Origin: a virus
Direction: 5' to 3' (one strand)
Length of the DNA: 24,247 bases
IMG/VR virus record: IMGVR_UViG_3300020005_000025
Location: 1 to 24,247 of that record
Within the stretch, counting starts at the first letter, position 1. Every line of letters begins with the position of its first letter. Shown piece by piece: positions 15,674-20,709 of this stretch. Below the pieces are notes generated by a model, which did not search any database, was not told the DNA's origin, and saw only the letters and a program-made list of their open reading frames with translations. The position numbers and the translations under genes are program-made.

Positions 15674-15828
15674 TCGGCATCGGGCACTCCGAGGTAATCC
15701 CCGATGTCATCGAGCATCGGAGCCAGTCCGGTCTCGCGTCGCTCGCTGGGCGCGAGGCAGTCGAGGCACGCTAGGTACAGCTTGGCGAGCGCGTCACGGT
15801 CGCTGTTGAACAGCGGTTCGTCAGTCAT
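15664..15828 (-). CDS. Short hypothetical protein with EPLFN N-terminus
   Basis: The product is 54 residues from ATG 15828, overlapping the upstream stop as ATGA. It begins MTDEPLFNSD and continues as a helix with two cysteines (ALAKLYLACLDCLAPSERRE) and an acidic C-terminus (MLDDIGDYLGVPDAEWH). The first ~20 coding bases contain the repeated element CTGACGAACCGCTGTTCAA. I recognise no domain. The size, acidic nature and place next to an Lsr2 homologue would fit a small regulator or interaction partner, but that is speculation. Confidence 0.6.
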   Translation of the reverse strand: MTDEPLFNSDRDALAKLYLACLDCLAPSERRETGLAPMLDDIGDYLGVPDAEWH

Positions 15829-16184
15829 CGCCGCGCCTTACGCCTCGACCGCCGCGGCGCGGCGACCTCGTCGAACAGACTGGCGACGTGGAGGCGCCGC
15901 CATTCCTGCGGCGCTAGTCGGTCGTCGCCGTGACGGGCGTATCCGTCGGGCTGTCGGTAGCGCGTGACGACCTCGCCCGAGCGCGTCACCCATCGGACCC
16001 GCTCCATCGCACACTCGCCGCACGTCGACGGTAGACCGACCATCCCCGTCGACATCCCATACGGGCGGGCGACCGGCGCGTCCGGGTCGTCGATCCCGAC
16101 CGGTCGCCCGTGGTGCCATTCGTGACCCATCGACCGACACAGTGCGAACCGGAGCACATCGTCGCCCGCTCCCGCATCCGTCAT
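15825..16184 (-). CDS. Actinophage-type zinc-binding hypothetical protein
   Basis: The product is 119 residues starting at ATG 16184, which overlaps the Lsr2 stop (ATGA). A split zinc site is visible: C16 with H21 in LCRSMGHEW and C55/C58 in STCGECAME. VRWVTRSGEVVTRYRQPDGY follows, a pattern I associate with small actinobacterial and actinophage zinc proteins of unknown function. The C-terminus has VASLFDEVA and then a strongly basic tail (RRSRRKARR) that could contact nucleic acid. Coupling to lsr2 suggests a shared regulatory role, but no function is established. Confidence 0.75.
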   Translation of the reverse strand: MTDAGAGDDVLRFALCRSMGHEWHHGRPVGIDDPDAPVARPYGMSTGMVGLPSTCGECAMERVRWVTRSGEVVTRYRQPDGYARHGDDRLAPQEWRRLHVASLFDEVAAPRRSRRKARR

Positions 16185-16513
16185 TTCGTCGCGTGGAAAT
16201 GCTCGAGGACCGCGTTCGGCACCCGACCTCGCGACGGGAGCGTGACGCCGTTCGTCTCCGCCCACTGGACGAGCTCGGCGCGGTCGTAGGCGAGCGCCGG
16301 CGGCGTCGAGGCGCGACGCTTTGGCTCCTTCCGAGTGACGACGTAATCGCCGGGCGAGCCTTTCGACCAGAAGGGCTCCAGCGCTTTCGCGAGGCGCACC
16401 GCCGACTTGTCCGCGAGGTCGACCTCGACGCCCTGTCCGTTCACGATGATGACGACGGTTGTCGCCTCCGGCTCGCCGGTCAAGTCGTCGGTACGGACCG
16501 TGTGCAGTGCCAT
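16181..16513 (-). CDS. lsr2: Lsr2-family nucleoid-associated protein
   Basis: The product is 110 residues. Lsr2 is the actinobacterial H-NS analogue: it bridges AT-rich DNA and silences foreign genes. The N-terminal dimerisation half shows strands TTVVIIVNGQGVEVDL followed by a helix (KSAVRLAKALEPFWSKG). The C-terminal DNA-binding half has AELVQWAETNGVTLPSRGRVP and ends in AVLEHFHATK; the RGR at 95-97 is the AT-hook-like motif. A clear GAGGAGAG ribosome binding site precedes ATG 16513. Actinophages often carry lsr2-like genes and are thought to use them in lysogeny or to counter host silencing. It heads the leftward operon, downstream of an operator-like region. Confidence 0.93.
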   Translation of the reverse strand: MALHTVRTDDLTGEPEATTVVIIVNGQGVEVDLADKSAVRLAKALEPFWSKGSPGDYVVTRKEPKRRASTPPALAYDRAELVQWAETNGVTLPSRGRVPNAVLEHFHATK

Positions 16514-16539
16514 TCGCTCTCCTCGTTGTGGGGACCCGC

Positions 16540-16622
16540 GAGCCTCACCGTAGAACCCACGGTGGACCGTGCTGGACCCTAACAAACCCCGGTAGGGTCC
16601 TGGTGGACCCCGGTATACCCCG
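16540..16622 (-). promoter_or_regulatory. Operator-like region upstream of lsr2
   Basis: This stretch is dense in short repeats. ACCCCGGT starts at 16586 and 16607, the latter inside ACCCCGGTATACCCC with the palindrome GGTATACC. GGTGGACC lies at 16561-16568 and 16602-16609, with GCTGGACC between them. The 8-mer ACCCCGGT also occurs twice in the repressor/excisionase gap. Binding of the phage repressor, an excisionase or Lsr2 itself is plausible. TATACC on the leftward strand could act as a -10, but no good -35 accompanies it. Confidence 0.5.
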
Positions 16623-16628
16623 GGAAGA

Positions 16629-16804
16629 GGTCCGAAAAAGGCCGCCACAGGTTGCCAAGGTGAGGGTCGCGGGTTCGAATCCCGTCGTCCGCTCCGAACG
16701 CCTGGTCACAGGCACTTTCTTACCTCTCTCCGGGGGCATCCGGGGTCCGAAAACCGCGAGTAGAGCCTCACCTAGGGCCGAAAACCTAGGTAGAGCCTCA
16801 CCTA
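16629..16804 (+). repeat. Candidate integrase arm-type and accessory sites around attP
   Basis: GGTCCGAAAA or GGGCCGAAAA occurs at 16629-16638 (left of the core), 16744-16753 and 16775-16784 (right of the core), all in one orientation. A second direct repeat, TAGAGCCTCACCTA, lies at 16761-16774 and 16791-16804 with exact 30-base spacing; its GAGCCTCACC core also occurs at 16540-16549. ACCTAGG/CCTAGGT (16771-16777 and 16785-16791) forms an inverted repeat. Arm-type sites for the integrase and binding sites for excisionase are expected on both sides of an attP core. The assignment of each repeat to a protein is inference. Confidence 0.55.
16652..16695 (+). other. attP: attP core: 3' half of a tRNA-Gly(GCC) gene
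   Basis: From 16652 the sequence reads as the anticodon loop (TTGCCAA with anticodon GCC at 16654-16656), the 3' anticodon stem, a variable loop, the T arm with GGGTTCGAATCCC, and the 3' acceptor strand ending CGTCCGCTCC at 16695. The bases 5' of the loop do not pair with the anticodon stem, so this is only a tRNA fragment. Integration here would restore the 3' end of a host tRNA-Gly(GCC) gene, as is usual for tyrosine integrases. Phage genes lie on both sides (lsr2 operon and integrase), so it is attP rather than a prophage end. Confidence 0.92.
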
Positions 16805-16818
16805 CCGAGAGGACCCAC

Positions 16819-17088
16819 ATGCCCACCATCCGACCACCCCGCACCCGGTTCGGGCGCGCCGTCGCCGTCGTCGCCGTGCTCTACGCCGTGTGGCTCGGGC
16901 TCGTCATCTACAACGGCGTCAACCGCACGACGCGCACCGTCGCTCGCGCCTACGGGATCGACTCGACCCGCTCGACGCCCGCCTCGGCGGGCGAGATCGT
17001 CGCCCGGGCGCTCGTCGGTCTCGCCGTCGCCGGCGTCGTGATCCTGATCGCGTGGATCGTCTGGCACGGTCGCGAGGACGCCCGATGA
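16819..17088 (+). CDS. Small two-helix membrane protein upstream of integrase
   Basis: The product is 89 residues from ATG 16819, with GAGAGGA at 16807-16813. A basic N-terminus (MPTIRPPRTRFGR) precedes a first hydrophobic helix (~13-33, AVAVVAVLYAVWLGLVIYNG). A polar loop and a second helix (~61-82, VARALVGLAVAGVVILIAWIV) follow, with the end probably on the cytoplasmic side. Its stop overlaps the integrase start (ATGA), so the two are co-transcribed and the protein is likely made in lysogens or on establishment of lysogeny. Small membrane proteins next to integrases are often superinfection-exclusion candidates. That is only a possibility here, and I recognise no family. Confidence 0.7.
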   Translation: MPTIRPPRTRFGRAVAVVAVLYAVWLGLVIYNGVNRTTRTVARAYGIDSTRSTPASAGEIVARALVGLAVAGVVILIAWIVWHGREDAR

Positions 17089-18092
17089 CCCGCGCCCCCG
17101 TCTCCGTCGCCGACCCCGAGCTCGCCGACTTCCTGGACGAGGTCCCGTGGTCGCCGGCGAACCGGGCGAACGCCCGATGCAACCTCGCCCGCGCCGAGCG
17201 CTGGCTCGCCGCCGAGGGCGTCGCCCCGCTGGAGGCGACCCACCGCCATCTCCGCGGCTACCTCGCCGCCCGCGAGGCGTCCGGCGTCGGCGGGTCGACC
17301 CGACATAAGGAGTGGCAACATCTCCAGGCGTTCTACGCGTGGGCGGCGCGCCCCGTCGTCGAGGGCGGCGCCGGCATCCTCGACACGAACCCGGCGCTCC
17401 GTGTCGGCGCCCCGGAGGTCCCCAAAGCGCCGCGGGTCCGTGTCGCCGAGGCGTCCGACGTCGCCGCCCTCCTCGACTACTTCGCCCGCACGGCGCGCCT
17501 GCGCCGCGGCGGCGGCGAGCGTGAACGGGCGCTGCGTAACTCGGCGATGGTCTCGCTCATGTTCCGCTCCGGGTGCCGCGTCGGCGAGCTCCCGTGGATC
17601 GACGTCGCCGACCTCGCCCGGGACCGCGCCGGCGAGCTCGTCGCCGTCCGGGTCGGCGGCGACGACGGGACCCACACGAAAGCCGGTAAGGGACGTCTCG
17701 TCCCGCTCGTCGACGAGACGCCGCGGGTCCTCGAGCGCTACCTCCGCGCCCGCGGCGACACGCCCGGTCCGCTATTCCTCGGACGCGAGGCGCACACCGC
17801 GGATCTCGGGCGGCGCCTCACGGTGCGGGCGATCCGCGACGTCGTCGAACGCGGCGCTCGGGCGGCGGGCGTCACCGTCTCCAGCCACGACCTCCGCCGC
17901 GGCTGGACGGTCGAGTCGCATCGCCGCGGCGTCGACGCGGTGTCGTTGCGCCTCGTCGGCGGGTGGACGTCGGACGACATGATCGTCCGCTACCTCGGAC
18001 CCGACGCACAAGCCCACGCCGTCGAGGCGTTCCGAGCGACCGTCGAGGGCTCTCGGATGGGCTCCCCGCGAAGCTACGCCGACGCTGGCTAA
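17085..18092 (+). CDS. int: Tyrosine-family site-specific integrase
   Basis: The product is 335 residues. It recombines attP with the host attB. The N-terminal SAM-like core-binding domain covers ~10-110 (WSPANRANARCNLARAERWL... HKEWQHLQAFYAWAARP). The catalytic domain carries R165 in GCRVGEL, a lysine in THTKAGKGRLVPL (K199/K202), H268 and R271 in SSHDLRRGW, W294 in GGW (the position often His), and the nucleophile Y303 in IVRYLG. The motifs are complete, so it should be active. It lies beside attP and shares an ATGA overlap with a membrane protein gene. A GC-rich inverted repeat (CACCC GGGC GGGTG, 18096-18109) follows the stop. Confidence 0.95.
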   Translation: MTRAPVSVADPELADFLDEVPWSPANRANARCNLARAERWLAAEGVAPLEATHRHLRGYLAAREASGVGGSTRHKEWQHLQAFYAWAARPVVEGGAGILDTNPALRVGAPEVPKAPRVRVAEASDVAALLDYFARTARLRRGGGERERALRNSAMVSLMFRSGCRVGELPWIDVADLARDRAGELVAVRVGGDDGTHTKAGKGRLVPLVDETPRVLERYLRARGDTPGPLFLGREAHTADLGRRLTVRAIRDVVERGARAAGVTVSSHDLRRGWTVESHRRGVDAVSLRLVGGWTSDDMIVRYLGPDAQAHAVEAFRATVEGSRMGSPRSYADAG

Positions 18093-18140
18093 GGTCACCC
18101 GGGCGGGTGGCGCCGGCACGACGAGGACGGGGGGTTACGG

Positions 18141-18356
18141 GTGATCGACGACGACCCGGACGACCGCGCCGCGTTCGTCGGCGCGTGGCGCGTCGTCGTC
18201 GCCACTCGCGACGCCCTCGCCGCAGGACGCGGCGCCGACTACGCCGGCGAGTGGGCGCGGCAACTCGGCGACGAGCTCGCCGACGTCGAGGCGATCATGC
18301 GGGCGCGAGGCGCGATGCGAGATCGAGGAGGAGGCGGCGATCCGTCGGAGACATGA
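18141..18356 (+). CDS. Small acidic hypothetical protein
   Basis: The product is 71 residues from GTG 18141, with a G-rich run (ACGGGGGG) upstream as a weak ribosome binding site. It is helical and acidic (DDDPDDRAAFVGAWRVVVATRDALAAG; YAGEWARQLGDELADVEAIMRARGAM). It follows the integrase by 48 bases on the same strand, and its last ~60 bases run convergent to and overlap the 3' end of the repressor gene. Codon use matches the other + strand genes. I recognise no family. A role in lysogeny control is possible from its place only. Confidence 0.55.
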   Translation: MIDDDPDDRAAFVGAWRVVVATRDALAAGRGADYAGEWARQLGDELADVEAIMRARGAMRDRGGGGDPSET

Positions 18357-18699
18357 GTCGCATGAGGTCGACAATTTCGACGCTCCAGGGCGGTCGCTCC
18401 GACACCTCCACGATCTGAGCTCGTAACGCCTCCATCTGTTCGGCGATCTCCTCGCGAACGCTCTCGGCGACCTCGGAGTCGTGAGTCCGCCAGACACGCC
18501 ACGCCTCGCCTCTAGGCCATTCGAACGCCTCGTCTAGCGAGGCAAGTGTCGTCGCTGAGTAGCGCCGAGTCGGATTCGCCGTCTCGATATCGCGGATCGT
18601 TCGCGCCGACAATCCGGAAGCTCTTTGCAAAGCGGTCGCCGTCATGCCCCGCGCTGTTCGCGCCGCTATGACGCGTTCGCCGAGACTCGCCGCCGTCAT
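18295..18699 (-). CDS. Xre-family helix-turn-helix repressor, likely the immunity repressor
   Basis: From ATG 18699 the product is 134 residues. The N-terminal HTH_XRE domain is clear: LGERVIAARTARGMTATALQRASGLSARTIRDIETANPTRRYSATTLASLDEAFEW (~6-61), with TATALQRASGLSARTIRDIE as the HTH. The C-terminal part is helical and acidic (VAESVREEIAEQMEALRAQIVEV), probably for dimerisation. The frame is open upstream to a TTG at 18813 and a GTG at 18804, but those extra residues look unstructured. No Shine-Dalgarno precedes 18699, but a TAGATT -10-like hexamer ends 11 bases before it, which would give a near-leaderless mRNA. It is divergent from the excisionase/early operon. Confidence 0.82.
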   Translation of the reverse strand: MTAASLGERVIAARTARGMTATALQRASGLSARTIRDIETANPTRRYSATTLASLDEAFEWPRGEAWRVWRTHDSEVAESVREEIAEQMEALRAQIVEVSERPPWSVEIVDLMRLMSPTDRRLLLDLASRLAPA

Positions 18700-18710
18700 G
18701 GTGGATGTTG

Positions 18711-18736
18711 AATCTAAGCGCGAGTCGTCTGGACTC
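18711..18736 (-). promoter_or_regulatory. Putative repressor promoter element and GAGTC-N5-GACTC dyad
   Basis: On the leftward strand TAGATT (18711-18716 on +) fits a -10 hexamer TANNNT and lies 11 bases from the chosen repressor ATG. Just upstream is the dyad GAGTC-N5-GACTC (18722-18736), which could be an operator for autoregulation overlapping the promoter. I see no good -35 hexamer at 17 bases, so the promoter call is weak. Confidence 0.35.
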
Positions 18737-18813
18737 TCTGAAGCTGCTCCGCGTTCCACCTGTGTCTCCTCGTCCCTAGTCGCCCGTCGCGCCGCGTCCG
18801 ACACGAGACCCAA

Positions 18814-18971
18814 TCATGACAGAGCAAACCCCCGGCGTACCCCGGTAGACCCCGACAGGGCGCGACGAATCTCCGTTGTCCACAGGAATACCCCGGTTGT
18901 CCACTGGCGATCCACCGCCCGCGGGTCCGAAGATGCTCCAGGTGAGGACGACCGCGGAGGAGGACGCCGCG
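18814..18971 (+). promoter_or_regulatory. Divergent repressor/early-operon control region
   Basis: This 158-base gap separates the repressor side from the excisionase start and must carry the early promoter. It contains ACCCCGGTAGACCCC (18839-18853) and ACCCCGGTTGTCCAC (18890-18904), sharing ACCCCGGT with two sites upstream of lsr2. It also holds TTGTCCACA (18876-18884) and TTGTCCACT (18897-18905) exactly 21 bases apart, two helical turns. The latter pair matches the actinobacterial DnaA-box consensus TTGTCCACA (perfect and one mismatch), but may equally be repressor operators. No convincing -10 hexamer was found. GGAGGAGG at 18956-18963 is the ribosome binding site of the next gene. Confidence 0.55.
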
Positions 18972-19247
18972 ATGCGCGACGACATGCCAGAGCTCTACCG
19001 AATCGACGACATCGTCACGCGCTACCGCGTGAACGAGTGGACCGTACGTCGATGGCTCGGGTCGGGCGAGCTCCGCGGGTTCAAGCTCGCCGGCGCGTGG
19101 CGGATCGACCCGGCGGACTGGGCCGCGTTCCTCCGCCGCCGTCGCGATGACGCCAACCTCGACGACGGCGACCTCGGCGACGAGCTCGAGGGCGTGGCCG
19201 ATGCCCCGGTCACCGTTCCTCGCGCCCGACCGCGGCGGCGAGCGTGA
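18972..19247 (+). CDS. xis: Excisionase / MerR-like helix-turn-helix DNA-binding protein
   Basis: The product is 91 residues from ATG 18972, chosen because GGAGGAGG lies eight bases upstream; upstream in-frame starts lack this. Residues ~5-52 (PELYRIDDIVTRYRVNEWTVRRWLGSGELRGFKLAGAWRIDPADWAAFLRRRRDD) are the HTH_17/excisionase-type winged helix, with WTVRRWL as the recognition helix and GAWRI as the wing. An acidic stretch and a basic tail follow. As the first gene divergent from the repressor it may act as excisionase (directing integrase to excise), as a Cro-like early regulator, or both. It is coupled to the next gene by GTGA. Confidence 0.82.
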   Translation: MRDDMPELYRIDDIVTRYRVNEWTVRRWLGSGELRGFKLAGAWRIDPADWAAFLRRRRDDANLDDGDLGDELEGVADAPVTVPRARPRRRA

Positions 19248-19765
19248 ACGCCCTTCCCACGCCGCCGCCGCGGCGCCGTGTCGTCGCCCTCGTCCTCGCC
19301 GCGCTCGTCACCGTCGCCGGATGTACCCCGGCGCAGGTGCGGGCGTGGCTCCGCTGGCACGCCGAGGACCCGGAGACGGCGGTCGCGTTCCTCGACACTG
19401 ATGCCGGCCGCGACCTCCTCGCCGGCGACGACTCGGACGGTCCGCAGTTCGCCGAGTATCTCGCGACGCTCCCGACGCCCGGCGACTGTTCGTCGTACGC
19501 GCCGCTCCTCGAGCTCCACGGACTCCCCGTCGCCACGTTCACCCGCATCGCCTGGCGCGAGTCCGGATGCGACCATCGCTCGTACGTCGTCGACCATGAC
19601 GACGCCGGCGGCGGACTCCTCGGAATCAATCTCAAAGGGCGCCTCGCGGCGCTATGGCGCGAATGGTGCGGCGTCACGCTCGCCTCCGTCACCGACGCCG
19701 AGACGAACATCCGATGCGCCGCCGCCGCCTACCGCCGGATGGGGATGGCGCCGTGGAGGACATGA
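19244..19765 (+). CDS. Lipoprotein with lysozyme-like transglycosylase (SLT) domain
   Basis: The product is 173 residues. The N-terminus is a lipoprotein signal: basic PRRR, hydrophobic VVALVLAALVTV and lipobox VAGC with C27 as lipid site. A secreted domain follows, with FTRIAWRESGCDHRSY (E106 as catalytic glutamate), AGGGLLGINL (121-130), a helical part ALWREWCGVTLASVTDAETNI, and AAYRRMGMAPW, the usual SLT/goose-lysozyme ending. Four cysteines in the secreted part (82, 109, 142, 158) could form disulfides. It would sit on the outer face of the membrane. Its place in the early, not the late, operon is unusual. Cell-wall remodelling or blocking of superinfecting phage are both possible. Confidence 0.8.
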   Translation: MNALPTPPPRRRVVALVLAALVTVAGCTPAQVRAWLRWHAEDPETAVAFLDTDAGRDLLAGDDSDGPQFAEYLATLPTPGDCSSYAPLLELHGLPVATFTRIAWRESGCDHRSYVVDHDDAGGGLLGINLKGRLAALWREWCGVTLASVTDAETNIRCAAAAYRRMGMAPWRT

Positions 19766-19953
19766 CTCACGCCGAGCTCATCGCCGACGCCGCCGCGTAC
19801 GGCGTCGACGTGAACGCGACGACCGCGTTCGTCATCGGCGACGACGAGCTCGCCGCGTTCGTTCACTGGGCGCGCAACAATCGCGCCGACCTCGTGTACG
19901 CGCCGGGCGTGGCGCGCCGGGTCCTGCGCGCCTACGCCGAGGCGACGCCGTGA
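19762..19953 (+). CDS. Small hypothetical protein of the early operon
   Basis: The product is 63 residues from ATG 19762, overlapping the lipoprotein stop (ATGA) and ending in a GTGA overlap with the next gene. It appears to be one compact helical domain (THAELIADAAAYGVDVNATTAFVIGDDELAAFVHWARNNRADLVYAPGVARRVLRAYAEA). There are no cysteines, no transmembrane segment and no recognised motif. The coupling to neighbours on both sides and matching codon use support it as a real gene. Confidence 0.65.
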   Translation: MTHAELIADAAAYGVDVNATTAFVIGDDELAAFVHWARNNRADLVYAPGVARRVLRAYAEATP

Positions 19954-20168
19954 CGGCGATCCGCGTCACGCCCGCCGCGGCGCGCCGGATGGGCGTCGAC
20001 GTCCCGGCGTCGCGCTCGACCCGCACCGTCGCCCGCGCCCCGTACCACACGCGGTGCATGACATGTGGCGCCGTGTTCACGACGCAGGCGTCCGAGGACC
20101 GACACGTCGACCTCGTCGGCGGACACGTCCGTTTCGAACTCGTCCTCCAGTACGCGCCGCCGCCGTGA
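19950..20168 (+). CDS. Small C2H2-type zinc-finger protein
   Basis: The product is 72 residues from GTG 19950. After a basic N-terminus (RVTPAAARRMGVDVPASRSTRTVARAP) there is a single finger, CMTCGAVFTTQASEDRHVDLVGGH, of the form C-x2-C-x12-H-x6-H, followed by a short tail. Classical C2H2-like fingers are rare in bacteria but are known in small actinobacterial phage proteins. It is probably DNA, RNA or protein binding. Both ends overlap neighbours by four bases, and it is the first of several small zinc proteins in this operon. Confidence 0.7.
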   Translation: MTAIRVTPAAARRMGVDVPASRSTRTVARAPYHTRCMTCGAVFTTQASEDRHVDLVGGHVRFELVLQYAPPP

Positions 20169-20344
20169 ACGGGACGCACTGTCCGACGTGCTCGTGTCAC
20201 GCCGGCGCCGGCCGCGTCGACGACCGGGCGCCGTTCTATCGCCTCGTCCTCGACGTCGAGCGGGCGTGGCTCGAGCTCATGGCCGAGGACCGCGCCGCCG
20301 GACGCCGCAAGTGGCGCCCCTTCCACACGAGGACCGCCGCATGA
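20165..20344 (+). CDS. Small Cys-rich hypothetical protein
   Basis: The product is 59 residues from GTG 20165. The N-terminal CPTCSCH offers three cysteines and a histidine, a likely partial zinc knuckle. The rest is a helix (APFYRLVLDVERAWLELMAEDRAAGRR) and a basic end. Start and stop both overlap neighbouring genes by four bases. It may need a partner or dimer to complete a metal site. No family is recognised. Confidence 0.62.
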   Translation: MNGTHCPTCSCHAGAGRVDDRAPFYRLVLDVERAWLELMAEDRAAGRRKWRPFHTRTAA

Positions 20345-20709
20345 TCCGCGAGACGGTACAAGCGCGATTCTGGAGACGGGTCGAGCGCGGAGACCCGGAC
20401 GCGTGCTGGCTATGGCGTGGGGGGACGACCGCCGGACGGCAGGGCTACGGGCGTTTCTACGACGGATGCCGCAAGGTGTACCCGCATCGATTCTCGTACG
20501 AGCTCCACTACGGGTCGATCCCGCCCGGGTACGTCGTCGATCACCATTGTCGGGTCCCGTTGTGCGTCAATCCGCGACACCTGGAGGCGGTCTCGCTATC
20601 CGAGAACACGCTCCGAGTGAAACGTCCGGGTCGCCGTGGCGCGCTGCCGCGGGCGGTCGCCGGACCGACCGCCGCGAGTTTTCAACCGGAGCTCGAGGAG
20701 TGGACATGA
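20341..20709 (+). CDS. HNH homing-type endonuclease
   Basis: The product is 122 residues starting at ATG 20341. The full phage HNH_3-type layout is visible: a start FWRRVERGDPDACWLWRGGTTAGRQGYGRFY (10-40), then RKVYPHRFSYELHYGSIPPGYVVDHHCRVPLCVNPRHLEAVS (44-85), with D67-H68-H69, C70, C75, N77 and H80 in the nuclease core. It may be a free-standing homing endonuclease or help in DNA processing. It lies inside a coupled operon with overlaps at both ends, so it does not look like a recent insertion. The C-terminus is Pro/Ala/Arg rich. Confidence 0.9.
   Translation: MIRETVQARFWRRVERGDPDACWLWRGGTTAGRQGYGRFYDGCRKVYPHRFSYELHYGSIPPGYVVDHHCRVPLCVNPRHLEAVSLSENTLRVKRPGRRGALPRAVAGPTAASFQPELEEWT

Larger units (their letters stand above)
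15246..15819 (-). repeat. Start-associated repeat GAAC-N4-GTTC, four perfect copies and one degenerate
   Basis: GAAC-N4-GTTC occurs at 15400-15411, 15484-15495, 15651-15662 and 15808-15819. A weakened copy lies at 15246-15257. On the leftward strand the fuller element reads ACTGACGAACCGCTGTTCAA in the copies at 15651 and 15808. Four copies lie 9-18 bases inside the start of successive genes (15828, 15673, 15513, 15266), always in the same orientation to transcription; the copy at 15400 is inside a gene. The dyad resembles the core of Gram-positive LexA boxes, and the placement resembles mycobacteriophage stoperators or start-associated sequences. Both comparisons are inference. Confidence 0.75.

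Noticed and set aside
15246-15819. CRISPR-like array
   Set aside because: Repeat units are short, unevenly spaced (about 80-170 bases) and lie at the starts of coding frames; no spacer-like structure.
16641-16695. A complete tRNA gene
   Set aside because: Only the 3' half from the anticodon loop onward is present; the 5' acceptor, D arm and 5' anticodon stem are missing, as expected for attP.
18096-18109. Intrinsic terminator after the integrase
   Set aside because: A short GC stem (CACCC GGGC GGGTG) is present but no T-run follows, so I did not list it as a terminator.
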